Source: Streptomyces griseus (GTDB taxonomy: Bacteria; Actinomycetota; Actinomycetes; Streptomycetales; Streptomycetaceae). Taken from it: 48,866 bases of DNA. Location of the stretch: NCBI RefSeq assembly GCF_900460065.1, contig NZ_UAVD01000013.1, positions 1-48,866 on the forward strand, given 5' to 3'. The notes under the pieces were generated by a model. That model was not told the DNA's origin. It was given only the letters and a program-made list of their open reading frames with translations, and searched no databases. Shown here piece by piece: positions 41,836-48,866 of this stretch; positions within the stretch are counted from its first letter, which is position 1, and each line of letters starts with the position of its first letter. A program made the position numbers and the translations under genes.

Positions 41836-42030
41836 TCAGTAACTGAGCGCCAGGGGCTTCACCGCTTTCACCGCCTCGACCACGATGCCAGCTCCGGGTT
41901 CGCGGCGGCCTGGTCGAACGCTCCCCCGGAGGGCGGCGTCGCTCGCCGGCCGGCCTCCCCAACGAGCTTCAGGCCGGCTTCAGTGACGTCGGTGTAGACG
42001 CCGCGGCGGTCGGTCGGAAGTTCGCGGCTG
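41836..42030 (-). pseudogene. MarR C-terminal relic fused to an SDR relic
   Basis: Reads PTDRRGVYTDVTEAGLKLVG and FDQAAANPELA, then after a shift IVVEAVKAVKPLALSY to TGA 41836. It closely matches the C-terminal third of the MarR protein at 36.0-36.6 kb (PTDRRGIYTDVTETGLKLLD). No DNA-binding domain remains. Directly upstream in the same orientation is an SDR fragment, so the two have been joined by a deletion or inversion. Confidence 0.7.
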
Positions 42031-42365
42031 GGTAGCGCCGCTCCTGCTCGACGGGACCGAGACCGGGGCAGCTCGTCGAGCACGGCCAGTAAGGCGTCAC
42101 TCATGGTCGGTCCGGGCAACACGCAGGTCACCGTGACCCGGCGCCGGCGACCTCCTGCGCCATGCCGCGCGACCCAGCCAGCTGCGCCGTCTTGGACATC
42201 CCGTAATGGATCCAGTCAGACGGCGCCTGAACGCCGGCTCCACTGCTGACGAAGATCACGCGGCCCCACCCGCGCCCTATCACCCGCGGCGCGTAGTGAC
42301 GGGCCAGGCGCACGTCAGAGAGCACGTTGACCTCGAAGATCCGCAGCCAGCCCTCGTCGGGGATG
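42031..42365 (-). pseudogene. SDR relic, paralogue of the 35-kb gene
   Basis: Minus strand: DEGWLRIFEVNVLSDVRLAR, GRGWGRVIFVSSGAGVQAPS, the active-site YGMSKTAQLAGSRGMAQE, then after a frameshift VTVTCVLPGPTMSDALLAV. It matches the middle of the SDR at 34.96-35.74 kb but has no start, no Rossmann region and no C-terminus. It retains the tryptophan codon that is a stop in the other copy. Confidence 0.72.
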
Positions 42366-42952
42366 CCTCGATCACCTCGGAGGCGTGCGGGGCCTGCCTG
42401 GCATCCTTCATGAACAGCTCCGCCGCACCTAATTCAGGCACGGCCGCCGGGCAGCAGCCAGTTGGCCGTGCGCAGCCCGGTCCTGAAGAGGTGACGGGGG
42501 TGAAGGCGGCCTCGGTGATGACGATGGCGGCGACGGGGGAAGCGAGATCGAGGGCGGTCTGCACGGTCCAGTGTGTGATGCCCTTCTGCTTCGCGTCGTC
42601 CTGGAGGATGACGAAATGCAGGCCACGCTCTCGCGGCGCTGAGTGTCAGTGAAGTTGGCGTTGTCACCGTCGATCATCCTGTCCGCCTGCCTCCAGCGGC
42701 GGGGCGGACTTCTCGATGGCTCCGGGGGGGGGTGGCCTCACCGTCCTTAGCCATGATCAACAGCGGACATTCCAGCGCGACCACGCACTCCTGCAAGTGT
42801 GCCGGGACAAACCGCAATCGCGGCCGAAGTCCTTGATCAGGGACTTCGGCGCCCCGAAGTCCGGTTGTGCACGGCGACCATGAAGCCGTTCCAGGCTGGT
42901 TCGGACCATGACCGAGCGGCCCGTCAGAGCTGCACCCCAGAAAGGAAGTATG
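42366..42952. other. Degenerate stretch with protein fragments, no gene
   Basis: Minus-strand fragments HFVILQDDAKQKGITHWTV and ALDLASPVAAIVITEAAFTP around 42480-42620, and MIDGDNANFTDTQRR at 42677, look like pieces of former proteins but are in different frames and unassigned. A 9-bp hairpin (CCGAAGTCC/GGACTTCGG) lies near 42822-42847. No intact gene. Confidence 0.4.
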
Positions 42953-42987
42953 CACCGTGCGTATACATGACGTGTATACGCACGGTG
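42953..42987. promoter_or_regulatory. PadR operator, perfect 15-5-15 dyad
   Basis: CACCGTGCGTATACA and TGTATACGCACGGTG are exact reverse complements separated by TGACG. The dyad ends 14 bp before the PadR start codon and contains TATAC elements that could serve as the -10. Such extended GTATACA-type dyads are typical PadR sites, so the operon is very likely auto-repressed. Confidence 0.85.
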
Positions 42988-43001
42988 TAGAGTCCTCGAG
43001 T

Positions 43002-43526
43002 ATGCCTATCGCTTACACCCTCCTAGGGCTCCTGGAGTCCGGCCCCCGACACGGCTATGACCTGAAGCGGGCCTTCGACGAGAAGTTCGGTCACGACCGG
43101 CCGCTCCACTACGGCCAGGTCTATTCGACGATGTCCCGGCTGCTGAAGAACGGCCTCGTTGAGGTCGACGGGATAGAGACGGGCGGAGGCCCCGAGCGCA
43201 AGCGTTACGCGATCACCGAGGAGGGCGTCACCGACGTCGAACGGTGGCTCGCCACACCGGAGAAGCCCGACCTCTACCTACAGTCGACGCTCTACACAAA
43301 GGTCGTCCTCGCCCTCCTGACGCACCGCGACGCGGCCGAGATCCTCGACACCCAGCGCTCCGAGCACCTGCGCATGATGCGCACCCTCACCCACCGCAAA
43401 CTGAAGGGCGATCTCGCAGACCAGCTGATCTGCGACCACGCTCTCTTCCATCTCGAAGCAGACCTGCGATGGCTCGAGCTCACCGCCGCGCGCCTCGGCA
43501 AGCTCGCCGAGGCGGTGACCCGGTGA
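43002..43526 (+). CDS. PadR-family transcriptional repressor
   Basis: 174 aa from the ATG at 43002; no ribosome site is evident, so the transcript may be nearly leaderless. The PadR winged helix is clear: IAYTLLGLLESGPRHGYDLK, FGHDRPLHYGQVYSTMSRLL, KNGLVEVDGIETGGGPERKR and YAITEEGVTDVERWLATPEK. A C-terminal helical domain (LALLTHRDAAEILDTQRSEH) mediates dimerisation. It overlaps the ABC ATPase gene by 4 bp (GTGA) and represses the operon through the dyad upstream. The inducer is probably a drug or lipid exported by the transporter. Confidence 0.93.
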   Translation: MPIAYTLLGLLESGPRHGYDLKRAFDEKFGHDRPLHYGQVYSTMSRLLKNGLVEVDGIETGGGPERKRYAITEEGVTDVERWLATPEKPDLYLQSTLYTKVVLALLTHRDAAEILDTQRSEHLRMMRTLTHRKLKGDLADQLICDHALFHLEADLRWLELTAARLGKLAEAVTR

Positions 43527-44209
43527 CCCCCGCAGGCTCCCTGCTCGTGGCCCACGACCTGCGGAAGGCGTACGGCCCCACCAACGCCCTCGACGGCGCT
43601 GGCTTCTCCATCCACCCGGGCGAGGTCGTCGCCGTGATGGGCCCCTCGGGCTCCGGCAAGTCGACCCTCCTGCACTGCCTCGCCGGCATCGCGACGCCCG
43701 ACTCGGGCTCGATCACCTACGGTGGCCGGGAGATGGCGGCCATGAACGAGTCCCAGCGCAGCGCGCTGCGGCGCTCGGAATTCGGGTTCGTTTTCCAGTT
43801 CGGCCAGTTGGTGCCCGAGCTGACCTGTATCGAGAACGTGGCTCTGCCGCTGCGGCTGAACGGCGTCCGGCGCAAGGAGGCAGAGGGCACCGCCCTGGCC
43901 TGGATGGAGCGCCTGGAGGTCGACCTCCTGGCGGGCAAGCGGCCCGGCGAGGTCTCCGGCGGGGAGGGCCAGCGCGTCGCCGTGGCCCGCTCCCTGGTCA
44001 CAAGCCCGCGGGTGCTGTTCGCGGACGAGCCCACAGGCGCACTCGACTCGCTCAACGGCGAGCGCGTGATGGAACTGCTCACGGACGCCGCCCGGTCCAC
44101 CAACGCGGCCGTCGTCCTCGTCACGCATGAAACCCGGGTGGCCGCGTACTCCGACCGCGAGATCCACGTGCGGGACGGAAAGTCCCAAACCATGGAGCGC
44201 GTCATATGA
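43523..44209 (+). CDS. ABC transporter ATP-binding protein (MacB/LolD-like)
   Basis: 228 aa from the GTG at 43523. Motifs: Walker A VMGPSGSGKSTLLHCL, Q-loop FGFVFQFGQLVPELT, signature VSGGEGQRVAVARSL (the usual Q is E here), Walker B VLFADEPTGALDS and H-loop VVLVTHETRVA. The short interval and LVPELTCIENVALPL are typical of the ATPases that pair with FtsX-type permeases. It overlaps the permease start by 4 bp. The complex is probably an efflux or mechanotransmission pump acting on lipids, peptides or drugs. Confidence 0.93.
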   Translation: MTPAGSLLVAHDLRKAYGPTNALDGAGFSIHPGEVVAVMGPSGSGKSTLLHCLAGIATPDSGSITYGGREMAAMNESQRSALRRSEFGFVFQFGQLVPELTCIENVALPLRLNGVRRKEAEGTALAWMERLEVDLLAGKRPGEVSGGEGQRVAVARSLVTSPRVLFADEPTGALDSLNGERVMELLTDAARSTNAAVVLVTHETRVAAYSDREIHVRDGKSQTMERVI

Positions 44210-46623
44210 GCATCCCCGCATCGCCCACGGCCGCCCCGCCCGAGGATCCCCCGGAGCTGTGCGCCGGGGAGGGGCCCGGTGACAAGGCGTCCAAGCTCCG
44301 GCAGTGGCCCGAAAACCTGGCCATGGGCCTCAAGTTCGCGTTCAGCGGCGGCCGCGAGGGCTGGATACGTGTCCTGCTCACCGGTGTCGGCGTGGGGCTC
44401 GGGGTGGCGCTGCTGCTGCTCACCGCCGCCATCCCGAACGCGATGCAGGCGCGGGAGGACCGCGAGTACGCGCGCATGGACTTTGCGATAGGCGACGCCG
44501 AGCCGGCCAAGCCCGGCAACACGGTGCTCGTCGCGCACGTCGACACCGAGTTTCGCGACCGGGAAGTACGCGGCCGCCAGCTGGAGCCCGAGGGCCTGCG
44601 GGCACCGCTGCCGCCGGGGATCGACAAGTTCCCCGCGCCCGGCGAGATGTTCGTGTCCCCCGCGCTGAAAAGACTGCTGGAGTCCAAGGACGCCGGACTG
44701 TTGCGCGAACGGATCCCCTACCGCATCACCGGCAGCATCGGTGAGAGCGGTCTGATCGGCTCGGCCGAACTCGCCTACTACACGGGCGGCCAGAGCCTGG
44801 CCGAGTTCGTCGACGATTCCGCCATCTCACGCATCGACACCTTCCAGGCGACGAAGGGGCCCTCCCAGGAGACGGACCCGGTCCTTCTCCTGCTCGTCCT
44901 CCTCGTCTTCGTGGTGCTGCTCATGCCGGTCGGCATCTTCATCGCCACGGGCGTGCGCTTCGGCGGCGAACGACGCGACCGCAGGCTCGCCGCGCTCAGA
45001 CTCGTCGGCGCCGACAGCCGGATGACCCGCCGGATCGCCGCGGGCGAGGCACTCGGCGGCGCCTTCCTCGGGCTGGCCTTCGGCATCGGATTCTTCCTGA
45101 TCGGCCGCCAGATCGCCGGCTCGGTCGAGCTCTTCGGGATCAGCGTCTTCCCGAGCTACCTCGACCCGGCGCCCGTGCTCGCCCTCCTGATCACCGTCGC
45201 CGTCCCTGCGGCCGCGGTCGCGGTGACGCTGCTGGCCCTGCGCGGAGTGGTCATCGAGCCGCTCGGCGTGGTGCGCACGGCCAAGCCGGCACGACGCCGA
45301 CTGTGGTGGCGGCTGCTGCTGCCGCTGGGCGGTCTCGGCCTGCTCACCCCGATGATCGGCCAGGGCAACGGCAACGGCACGTTCAACGAGTACATGGTCG
45401 CCGGCGGTGTCACCCTGCTCCTCGTCGGTGTCACCGCGCTGCTGCCGTGGGTCGTGGAGAACGTCGTGGCCCGCCTGAACTCGGGCCCGGTCTCCTGGCA
45501 GCTGGCCGTGCGCAGGCTCCAGCTGAGCAGCGGCACCGCGGCCCGCCTGGTCAACGGCATCGCGGTGGCGGTGGCCGGAGCCATCGCTCTGCAGATGCTG
45601 TTCTCCGGCGTCCAGGACGACTTCACGGAGCCCACCGCCCAGGACGTCTCGCGCGCCCGGGTAGAAGTCTCCCTACCGGCTCCCGTCTCCCTCGCGGACG
45701 CACAGCGCAAGCTCGCCGGCACCCCTGGAGTGCGCCGCGCCGTCGCGGTGTCCACCACCGTGATCGGTATGAGCCGGAAGAACCCCGAGTCGTCCGTGGG
45801 ACTCACCGTCGGCGACTGCGCCGCCCTGCGCGAGCTCGCGAAACTGCTCTCATGCCGCGAGGGAGACGCGTTCACCCTCCACGGCTCCTGGCCCGACGGG
45901 GAGACCGTGAAGCTCGCCGAACCCGGCCGGAAACTCTTCGTCAACCCGACCTTCGAAGGCTCCGGAAAGGGTACAGAGGCGGCATGGACGGTACCGCAGG
46001 ACATCAAGAAGGCCGTCCCGTACAAGGACCCGACGGGCTGGGAACGGAACGGCTTCCTGATGACCACGAAGGCGCTGCCCACCTCGGTCGCCTCCGACAT
46101 CAGCGGAATCATCTACGCCGGACTCGACCCATCGGTCCCGGAGGCGCTCGAGATGGTGCGCAACACCGTCGCGGAGATCCACCCCCTCGCGATCCCCACG
46201 ATGCACGCGCCGAACGAACGGTCGCAAAACTACGACACCATCCGCACCGGCCTGTTCGTCGGCGCGGCCTGCGTCCTCGCACTGATCGGAGCGAGCCTGC
46301 TGGTCTCCCAACTGGAGCAACTGCGCGAACGGAGGAAACTGCTGTCGGCGCTGGTCGCCATCGGCACCCGGCGCCGCACACTAGGCCTCTCGGTGCTCTG
46401 GCAGACCGCGATCCCCGTCGCCCTGGGCCTGGCCCTGGCCCTGGTCGTGGGCCTCACTCTGGGCGGCGTCCTTCAGAAGATGACGGACACCGCGATCCGG
46501 GTGGACTGGACGAGCGTGCTGGCCATGACGGCCATCGGCGCAGCAGCAGTCCTGGCCGTGACAGCTCTCAGCATCCCTCCGCTGCTCCGCCTGATGCGCC
46601 CGGACGGCCTACGCACGGAGTAG
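44206..46623 (+). CDS. FtsX-type ABC transporter permease
   Basis: 805 aa. One N-terminal helix (WIRVLLTGVGVGLGVALLLL) is followed by an extracytoplasmic domain of ~150 residues. Then comes a first FtsX block of three helices (LLLLVLLVFVVLLMPVGIFI; the basic segment RFGGERRDRRLAALRLVGAD; ALGGAFLGLAFGIGFFLIG), a central pair (ITVAVPAAAVAVTLLALRG and MVAGGVTLLLVGVTALLPWV), a second soluble domain, and a second FtsX block at the C-terminus (TGLFVGAACVLALIGASLLV, LRERRKLLSALVAIGTRRRT, VLWQTAIPVALGLALALVVG). This is the duplicated permease layout common in actinobacteria. It works with the ATPase just upstream. Confidence 0.92.
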   Translation: MSIPASPTAAPPEDPPELCAGEGPGDKASKLRQWPENLAMGLKFAFSGGREGWIRVLLTGVGVGLGVALLLLTAAIPNAMQAREDREYARMDFAIGDAEPAKPGNTVLVAHVDTEFRDREVRGRQLEPEGLRAPLPPGIDKFPAPGEMFVSPALKRLLESKDAGLLRERIPYRITGSIGESGLIGSAELAYYTGGQSLAEFVDDSAISRIDTFQATKGPSQETDPVLLLLVLLVFVVLLMPVGIFIATGVRFGGERRDRRLAALRLVGADSRMTRRIAAGEALGGAFLGLAFGIGFFLIGRQIAGSVELFGISVFPSYLDPAPVLALLITVAVPAAAVAVTLLALRGVVIEPLGVVRTAKPARRRLWWRLLLPLGGLGLLTPMIGQGNGNGTFNEYMVAGGVTLLLVGVTALLPWVVENVVARLNSGPVSWQLAVRRLQLSSGTAARLVNGIAVAVAGAIALQMLFSGVQDDFTEPTAQDVSRARVEVSLPAPVSLADAQRKLAGTPGVRRAVAVSTTVIGMSRKNPESSVGLTVGDCAALRELAKLLSCREGDAFTLHGSWPDGETVKLAEPGRKLFVNPTFEGSGKGTEAAWTVPQDIKKAVPYKDPTGWERNGFLMTTKALPTSVASDISGIIYAGLDPSVPEALEMVRNTVAEIHPLAIPTMHAPNERSQNYDTIRTGLFVGAACVLALIGASLLVSQLEQLRERRKLLSALVAIGTRRRTLGLSVLWQTAIPVALGLALALVVGLTLGGVLQKMTDTAIRVDWTSVLAMTAIGAAAVLAVTALSIPPLLRLMRPDGLRTE

Positions 46624-46696
46624 CCCGAGCCGGGGGCTCGGAGAACGGCGGCTCACCTCCGCTCAGGCGGAGGCCACAGAGGAGTACGCCTGCGGT

Positions 46697-46837
46697 GAGG
46701 AACGAAGCCGGATCGAGCCCCCTTCCGGGGTCACCGTGAAGGGTGTCGACATCGGCACCCGGGACACCCGGCAGACCGGCCCCGACGGCTGGGGCGCGTC
46801 GCTGCCCAAGCGGAGCGAACGTCTGGAGAGCCGCCGG
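46697..46837 (+). pseudogene. Helicase-associated domain fragment
   Basis: The frame GVTVKGVDIGTRDTRQTGPD then WGASLPKRSERLES matches the HA repeat near the end of the 26.4-kb helicase (GVTVNGVDIGTWTTRQTDPA). There is no start, helicase core or stop; it runs directly into a strong hairpin. It is a relic of a second, similar helicase. Confidence 0.6.
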
Positions 46838-46903
46838 GCTCGGACGTCCGGACGCCCCTCCCGGCCGTCGTGGCGACCGGGAGGGGCGTCCGGACGTCCG
46901 AGC
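46838..46903. terminator. Perfect 27-bp stem hairpin
   Basis: Arms at 46838-46864 and 46877-46903 are exact reverse complements around a 12-nt loop. It lies 214 bp after the ABC permease stop and directly after the helicase fragment. It includes the repeated palindrome CGGACGTCCG in both arms. A very strong terminator, possibly inherited from the lost helicase gene. Confidence 0.85.
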
Positions 46904-47202
46904 GGGTGTCAACGCGCTCCGGGCGGTCACCTCCGCAGGGCGATAGACCTGACCGGCGGAGGGCTGGACAATGCCGCGCAGACGTCGCTTTGTTGCCCGG
47001 TGCCCCCAGGTCGGGACCGGCTGACCGGGTGCCCGTCCTGATGATCCGGGACCCGGCGCGAGCACCCGCGCCGCCGCCGGGTGACAGACCGGTTGGGTCA
47101 CTTCTGCGTGAGCATGCAGGTGCGCAGCTTCGTAAGCGTGCGGCTGATCCTTAAGATCTCCGAGTAGGACCGCGTTGCAGCGCGGGCCGAGGAGGTACGC
47201 CC
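46904..47202. other. Gap between hairpin and IS256 fragment
   Basis: 300 bp with no recognisable protein or repeat. It may contain the left end of the IS256-type element, but no terminal inverted repeat could be confirmed. Confidence 0.35.
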
Positions 47203-47402
47203 ATGCTCAGCGTAGTCACCGACGACGGCTCCACACAGTCTGGCTCCCTGACTGACGAGATCGTGCGGGAAGGTGCCCGCCGGATGCCGGCCGCCGCGCT
47301 GGGAGCGGAAGTCAACCAGTACATAGCCGAGTTGTCGGCTGAGACCGACGAGTACGGCCAACGTCTCGTGGTCCGCAAGCCAAGGACCGTGGTCAGCGTG
47401 GG
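47203..47402 (+). mobile_element. IS256-family transposase N-terminal fragment
   Basis: Reads LTDEIVREGARRMPAAALGA, EVNQYIAELSAETDEYGQRL and VVRKPRTVV, the typical N-terminus of IS256-family transposases (DEIVREGARxMLxAALEAEVxxYI). About 65 codons remain of ~400. The fragment ends where the 225-bp interspersed repeat begins, and the chimeric frame then stops after Cys-His-Cys-Gly-Glu. The junction suggests the repeat moved or recombined into the transposase gene. Confidence 0.8.
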
Positions 47403-47627
47403 GTGCCACTGCGGCGAGTAGGCGCCGCGCTCCGGGCGGCCGGCTCCGCGGTGTGCCCGTGCTTCTGGTCGTGCTCGCCGGGCGGCTGCGCCTGAGGTGC
47501 CGTCACTGATACCGGGGGCCTGGTGCCGGTGGCAGGGCCGCCACCGGCACCAGGGGCCCGGGCCGTACTCCGGGGGCACGGGCCTGTCCCGCACACCCAT
47601 ACGGCGCGGTCCGCCCCTGAGCCTATC
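47403..47627. repeat. Interspersed hairpin repeat, copy 3 (225 bp)
   Basis: Nearly identical to 38156-38380 over the full length, with the 12-bp inverted repeat GGTGCCGGTGGC perfectly paired here. It is followed, as in copy 1, by the leader and gene of a STAS protein. Confidence 0.85.
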
Positions 47628-47826
47628 GAGCAAAGCCGTGGCTCCTTCGGCGCGGGAGGACATGCCGACGGGTCTTCAGGTCTCTCGGAACGCAGCGCTC
47701 AAACCCCGGGCCCCTGCCCTCCCGGCCGGGGCGTCGCAAGGCTTTCGCGAACCTCCCCGAAAACCGGCCGTTTTCCCTTGCGGCCCGACCGTCATACCAG
47801 CAGGCCGCAGGGACCATAATCGGGGG

Positions 47827-48147
47827 ATGACGTCCCCCGCCTTCCAGGACAGCGGCCCCGGGTCCCTGCCGGTGATCACACCTCGCGGCGAGTTCGACTA
47901 CCGGACAGTGCCGCTCCTGCAGACTCAGATCGACGCTGCGGTGGCGACCCACAAGGGCCTGATCCTGGACGCATCGGACATCACCTTCACCGATTCGATG
48001 TTCCTCACGATGCTCCTGGCAACCCATCAGCGCAGCGTTCTGCGCATCGTGAACCCCTCCCCCCGCCTCGCCCGTCTCCTCAGCATCTACGGCGTGGACC
48101 AAGTCCTCCACATCTACCCCACCCTCCACGCGGCCCGCGCCGCCTGA
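47827..48147 (+). CDS. STAS-domain protein (anti-anti-sigma factor-like), copy 2
   Basis: 106 aa, differing from the copy at 29951 by only two residues (FDYRTVP for FDYQTVP, AARAA for AAHAA near the end). The phospho-acceptor region DASDITFTDSMFL is unchanged. The upstream ~200 bp is also shared, except for a ~50-bp deletion that removes a hairpin. After about 48190 the two loci diverge, and there is no GAF-ANTAR gene here. Both copies appear intact, so the cell would make two almost identical antagonists. Confidence 0.88.
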   Translation: MTSPAFQDSGPGSLPVITPRGEFDYRTVPLLQTQIDAAVATHKGLILDASDITFTDSMFLTMLLATHQRSVLRIVNPSPRLARLLSIYGVDQVLHIYPTLHAARAA

Positions 48148-48347
48148 AGGCCCGCCAGAGACCCCGGCCCCTTGACAACGAAGCCGGACCAGCTGCTGCC
48201 GAAGGACGACAGACGACTTCAGCTGCGCCGGGGGGAAGCAATAGGCCGCAGGGCCACGCCGGCGCTGAAGCCGCGGCGGTCCCGGCGAGCAGTCGGGGCC
48301 GCCAACGCTCGTAGGACGCCTTCCCCTTCAGGCTGCGCGAGGTGGGG

Positions 48348-48662
48348 TCACCGGGCGTTGCGGTGGTGTTGGGCGTTGATGCGTCGGGCTTCTTCGAGCT
48401 GGTCTTGGAGGATGACGATGCGGCAGGCGGCCTCGATGGGGGTGCCCTGGTCGACGAGTTCGCGGGCGCGGGCGGCAATGCGCAGCTGGTAGCGGGAGTA
48501 GCGGCGGTGGCCGCCCTCCGAGCGGAGGGGGGTGATGAGTCGTGCTTCGCCGAGGGCGCGGAGGAAACCGGGTGTGGTGTTGAGTATTTCCGCGGCCCGG
48601 CCCACGGTGTAGGCGGGGTAGTCGTCGTCGTCGAGTCGCCCGAAGGAGTCGTTTGCTGTCAC
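48348..48662 (-). CDS. MerR-family transcriptional regulator
   Basis: 104 aa from the GTG at 48662 (GAGAGG 6 nt upstream); a start at 48683 is less likely. The N-terminal MerR wHTH is clear: DYPAYTVGRAAEILNTTPGF, LRALGEARLITPLRSEGGHR, RYSRYQLRIAARARELVDQG. A short coiled coil (IEAACRIVILQDQLEEARRI) completes it, with no effector domain. This compact type is widespread in Streptomyces with unknown signals. A 32-bp palindrome lies 28-59 bp upstream of the start and may be the operator. Confidence 0.9.
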   Translation of the reverse strand: MTANDSFGRLDDDDYPAYTVGRAAEILNTTPGFLRALGEARLITPLRSEGGHRRYSRYQLRIAARARELVDQGTPIEAACRIVILQDQLEEARRINAQHHRNAR

Positions 48663-48689
48663 TGGCACCTCTCTGTAGAACACGCTGGA

Positions 48690-48721
48690 GGGGCCCTGGT
48701 GCCATATGGCACCAGGGCCCC
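48690..48721. promoter_or_regulatory. Perfect 32-bp palindrome upstream of the MerR gene
   Basis: The two 16-nt arms meet without a spacer at CATATG; the inner part is CTGGTGCCATATGGCACCAG. It lies in the promoter region of the MerR gene. It could be the operator of this regulator or, read as RNA, a hairpin; no gene upstream in the window needs a terminator. Confidence 0.7.
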
Positions 48722-48866
48722 GAAGGAACTGCTACACCATCGGCCGGCCATGATCGGCTGTGCCGGCCTTCTGTTTCCGCATGCCCGCCCCGGGAGAGGC
48801 CGAGGGCTGCGGGGATCGCGGTTGCTTGACCGGAGACCACCTCACTATCGATGTCCTGCGGTACCC

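Noticed and set aside
1..48866. CRISPR arrays, tRNA or rRNA genes
   Set aside because: No regularly spaced repeats, tRNA cloverleaf signatures or rRNA-like sequence were recognised by eye.

Overview
The window reads as DNA from a high-GC actinomycete, almost certainly Streptomyces. Third codon positions are strongly G/C, GTG and TTG starts are common, and most families seen are typical of Streptomyces: DUF3892, DUF6233, RacP, GAF-ANTAR, STAS, LuxR-type response regulators and a Tap-like telomere protein. It looks like an accessory region of a linear replicon (chromosome arm or linear plasmid). Intact genes sit among decayed transposase fragments, duplicated segments and frameshifted pseudogenes. 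Some frameshifts could be sequencing errors, but several genes carry three or more lesions, which points to true decay.

Left part (1-8.4 kb): a partial gene at the edge, a heavily frameshifted HEPN-type gene, a DUF3892 gene, and a three-gene minus-strand operon (sigma-70-like protein, XRE-like protein, ImmA/IrrE-type zinc protease with zinc-ribbon tail). Then come a double-HNH nuclease flanked by predicted HTH segments, a truncated cysteine-synthase-like gene and a His-rich membrane protein. 8.5-11 kb is a metal-export unit: an NmtR-like ArsR repressor divergent from a P1B-type ATPase with an SPC motif.

11-23 kb: a dead secreted DUF1524 HNH nuclease, a lipoprotein, small secreted or membrane proteins, a TetR/aldo-keto reductase divergent pair with two clear operators, a RacP-like gene ending in a strong hairpin, a membrane-anchored alpha/beta hydrolase, a LuxR/HisKA_3 two-component pair, a Tn3 transposase remnant and a possible MITE.

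23.5-29.6 kb: the most distinctive module. A Tap-like protein (HTH plus polymerase-like motifs) is translationally coupled to a terminal-protein-sized partner. Divergent from these is an operon of a coiled-coil protein, a DEAH helicase with helicase-associated repeats, a 43-aa membrane peptide and a small hypothetical protein. Direct repeats lie in the shared promoter. This resembles linear-replicon end-maintenance functions.

29.6-48.9 kb: three copies of a hairpin-bearing repeat (29.6, 38.2 and 47.4 kb), two near-identical STAS genes, two frameshifted DUF6233 copies, an IS5/IS112-type transposase relic, a MarR/aldo-keto reductase/SRPBCC/SDR cluster with a second rearranged SDR-MarR relic at 42 kb, a TauE/SafE exporter, a Cys-rich 45-aa peptide, an SGNH esterase, a LexA-like box, a formaldehyde-dehydrogenase-like gene, a PadR-ABC transporter operon with a perfect operator, an IS256 fragment and a MerR gene downstream of a perfect 32-bp palindrome. 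No tRNA, rRNA or CRISPR array was seen.
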